Below are positions 5,279-6,790 of a stretch of 6,790 bases of DNA, in pieces (position 1 is the stretch's first letter; every line of letters begins with the position of its first letter). Where the stretch lies: positions 1-6,790 of the forward strand of contig CALKJV010000072.1 of the NCBI GenBank assembly GCA_937995505.1, in the 5' to 3' direction. Source of the stretch: an uncultured Bacteroidia bacterium. GTDB taxonomy: Bacteria; Bacteroidota; Bacteroidia; SpSt-205. The translations under genes were made by a program, and so were the position numbers. Below the pieces are notes generated by a model. That model searched no databases, was not told where the DNA came from, and was given only the letters and a program-made list of their open reading frames with translations.

Positions 5279-6252
5279 GAGAGCGCATCGGCGTGCTGTG
5301 TTCGGGGGGGGACTCGCCCGGAATGAATGCAGCCCTGCGCGCAGTGGTGCGTACAGCTCTATACCTCGGCTATGAGCCCGTGGGCATCTACCGGGGCTAC
5401 CAGGGCCTCATTGAGGGCCAGCTACAACCCCTCGCCGCCAGCGACGTAAGTGGAATCATCCAGCGAGGCGGTACCATCTTGCGTTCTGGCCGTAGCCCAG
5501 CCTTTCAGACGCTGGAAGGGCGCGCCCAAGCCTATCAGACCCTCCAAGCGCACCATATCCGACGGCTTATTGTGATTGGGGGGGATGGCACCTTCAAGGG
5601 AGCAGCCACACTCCTCTCTGAATACCCTGACCTTCAGATCCTCGGCCTCCCCGGCACCATAGACAATGATCTGTATGGCACGGACCTCACCATTGGCTTT
5701 GATACGGCGGTCAATATCGCCGTAGAAGCCGTTGACCGCCTGCGCGACACGGCCGCAGCGATGGGTAGGCTTTTTTTGGTGGAAGTCATGGGGCGGGATG
5801 CGGGCTTTATCGCCCTGCATACAGCGGTAGCGAGCGGCGCCGAGGCTGTACTCGTCCCCGAAACCCCCACAGACTTTGACGCTATCGTGGAAGTGCTAGC
5901 GCGCGGCTGGCAGCGCCAAAAATCCTCCGCTATCCTCGTCGTAGCCGAAGGGGACGAAGCCGGCGGCGCCCTCAAGGTCGCCCAAGAGCTCCAACAGCGC
6001 TTCCCCCATTATGAGATCCGAGCCACGGTGCTGGGGCACATCCAGCGCGGCGGTAGCCCCACCGCCACCGACCGTATCCTCGCCTCTAAACTCGCCATAA
6101 CCGCCGTAGAACGCCTCCATGAAGGAGCCTCCGGCGCTATGGTAGGCCTACTAAGGGGAGAGATTACCCTGACCCCTTTTGAAAAGGCCACTAAAACCCA
6201 CGCCCCCCTCAATCCCCTCCTCCTGAAGCTGGTGGAGATTCTCTCTCTGTAG
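5275..6252 (+). CDS. pfkA: ATP-dependent 6-phosphofructokinase
   Basis: PfkA phosphorylates fructose-6-phosphate to fructose-1,6-bisphosphate, the committed step of glycolysis. The 325 residues match the bacterial family (about 320). Visible motifs include the N-terminal nucleotide loop SGGDSPGMN (10-18), Arg73, GGDGT (102-106), the catalytic loop PGTIDND (126-132) with catalytic base Asp130, MGRDAG (172-177), Glu225, Arg249 and HIQRGGSP (255-262). Gly105, together with PGTIDND rather than PKTIDND, marks an ATP user rather than a pyrophosphate-dependent enzyme. The C-terminus LNPLLLKLVEILSL is like that of Bacteroidota PfkA. The ATG overlaps the epimerase stop (ATGA), with no independent ribosome binding site, so translation probably depends on reinitiation. 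An eight-G run (5304-5311) encodes part of the SGGD loop and is intact in frame. The 3' end overlaps the convergent YihY-family gene by 44 bp. Whether the allosteric site is functional cannot be judged by eye. Confidence 0.96.
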   Translation: MRERIGVLCSGGDSPGMNAALRAVVRTALYLGYEPVGIYRGYQGLIEGQLQPLAASDVSGIIQRGGTILRSGRSPAFQTLEGRAQAYQTLQAHHIRRLIVIGGDGTFKGAATLLSEYPDLQILGLPGTIDNDLYGTDLTIGFDTAVNIAVEAVDRLRDTAAAMGRLFLVEVMGRDAGFIALHTAVASGAEAVLVPETPTDFDAIVEVLARGWQRQKSSAILVVAEGDEAGGALKVAQELQQRFPHYEIRATVLGHIQRGGSPTATDRILASKLAITAVERLHEGASGAMVGLLRGEITLTPFEKATKTHAPLNPLLLKLVEILSL

Positions 6253-6790
6253 CCTCCGGCTCAAAGATCGGATACGACCCCGAAGGCTGACCCGATCGCC
6301 GGCGCAGCACACTATACAAGCTGTGATTCACCTCAAACCCCACCAGCAGCACAATAGAAAGCCAGTAAAACCATACCATCAGCGCTATCACCGCCGCAAT
6401 GCTGCCATAAAAGCGACTAAAGTTCGCCACAGCCAAAAAGTACCAGGAGAGCAGCTTGATAGCTGCGCCTAAAAGAATGGTGGCAACCACGGCGCCCGGC
6501 GAGAGCCAGTACGGAAGGCTGCGTCGCGGCATACCGGCCCGATACATAACCTCAATAGCCCCCGCCACGACGAAAAAAAGTAAAGCTACCCGTACGACTT
6601 CTACCAACACTTCAATGCCAGGCCCTAAGGGAGACCTAAGCAGAAGCGACAAAAGCTCTGCCAAGTGCGTCCCTCGCACAAAGGCAAAAAATAGCATCGC
6701 AGCCACCAAAAGCACCAGAAAAAACACTAGCCCCAGCGCCCGTAGCCACAGCACCCAAAAGGGCTGTTGCGGCAAGTCTTCATGAAAAAA
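6209..6790 (-). CDS. YihY/BrkB-family inner membrane protein, C-terminal part (cut by right window edge)
   Basis: The minus-strand frame is open from the right edge (reading FFHEDLPQQP...) to the TGA at 6211-6209, giving 193 residues. The only nearby internal start is a TTG at 6775, and family members are usually about 270-320 residues, so the N-terminal third lies beyond the window. At least four membrane segments are visible: FWVLWLRALGLVFFLVLLVA, VVRVALLFFVVAGAIEV, PGAVVATILLGAAIKLLSWY and IAAVIALMVWFYWLSIVLLV. The pattern PGA..A, then F..FYGSIAAVIALMVWFYW and LLVGFEVN (matching family S..YG......L.W.Y.....LLGAE.N) identifies the YihY/BrkB family, formerly misnamed ribonuclease BN. The tail (from about residue 165) is polar and rich in Pro, Glu, Ser and Gly and should be cytoplasmic or disordered. 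The molecular function of the family is not established. The gene converges on pfkA, with 44 bp of shared sequence and no visible terminator between them. Confidence 0.85.
   Translation of the reverse strand, partial: FFHEDLPQQPFWVLWLRALGLVFFLVLLVAAMLFFAFVRGTHLAELLSLLLRSPLGPGIEVLVEVVRVALLFFVVAGAIEVMYRAGMPRRSLPYWLSPGAVVATILLGAAIKLLSWYFLAVANFSRFYGSIAAVIALMVWFYWLSIVLLVGFEVNHSLYSVLRRRSGQPSGSYPIFEPEATERESPPASGGGD

Noticed and set aside
6209..6775. Complete 188-residue YihY-family protein starting at TTG 6775
   Set aside because: The frame stays open to the window edge, the first third of the family is missing, and the TTG lies within the conserved family alignment, so the gene is truncated by the window.

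Overview
The window is a compact, GC-rich piece of bacterial chromosome. It holds seven protein genes, almost no non-coding DNA (the largest gap is 79 bp), and no RNA genes, CRISPR array or mobile element that I can see. The best guess for the host is the Bacteroidota or a close relative. The reasons are: a DnaK whose lid and substrate-binding domain read like Bacteroidota DnaK; a PfkA with the Bacteroidota-like C-terminus; no Shine-Dalgarno sequence in front of any gene; and a perfect match to the Bacteroidota -7 promoter box (TAnnTTTG) just upstream of one start codon. I cannot name a genus.

Left part, minus strand: nuoN (membrane subunit N of respiratory complex I) is followed after a single base by the N-terminal 107 residues of a penicillin-acylase-family hydrolase that runs off the left edge. 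nuoN is the first gene of its transcription unit and does not follow nuoM here. A 79-bp divergent region separates it from a plus-strand gene for a small membrane-anchored c-type cytochrome with one CNGCH haem site. This region carries candidate promoters on both strands.

Middle and right, plus strand: the cytochrome gene is followed by a 55-bp gap with a hairpin, then dnaK. After 44 bp comes a gene strongly resembling GDP-mannose 3,5-epimerase, which overlaps the start of pfkA by the four bases ATGA. The epimerase and pfkA are therefore probably translationally coupled. Their products act on either side of fructose-6-phosphate, which feeds both glycolysis and GDP-mannose synthesis. At the right edge a minus-strand YihY/BrkB-family membrane protein, missing its N-terminus, converges on pfkA and overlaps its 3' end by 44 bp.

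No wholly new system is evident. The most interesting signals are TAnCTTYG boxes lying only 4-5 bases before the start codons of three genes, which suggests leaderless transcription; a bacterial GDP-mannose 3,5-epimerase with a complete catalytic set, coupled to phosphofructokinase; and a poorly described cytochrome family divergent from an isolated nuoN.
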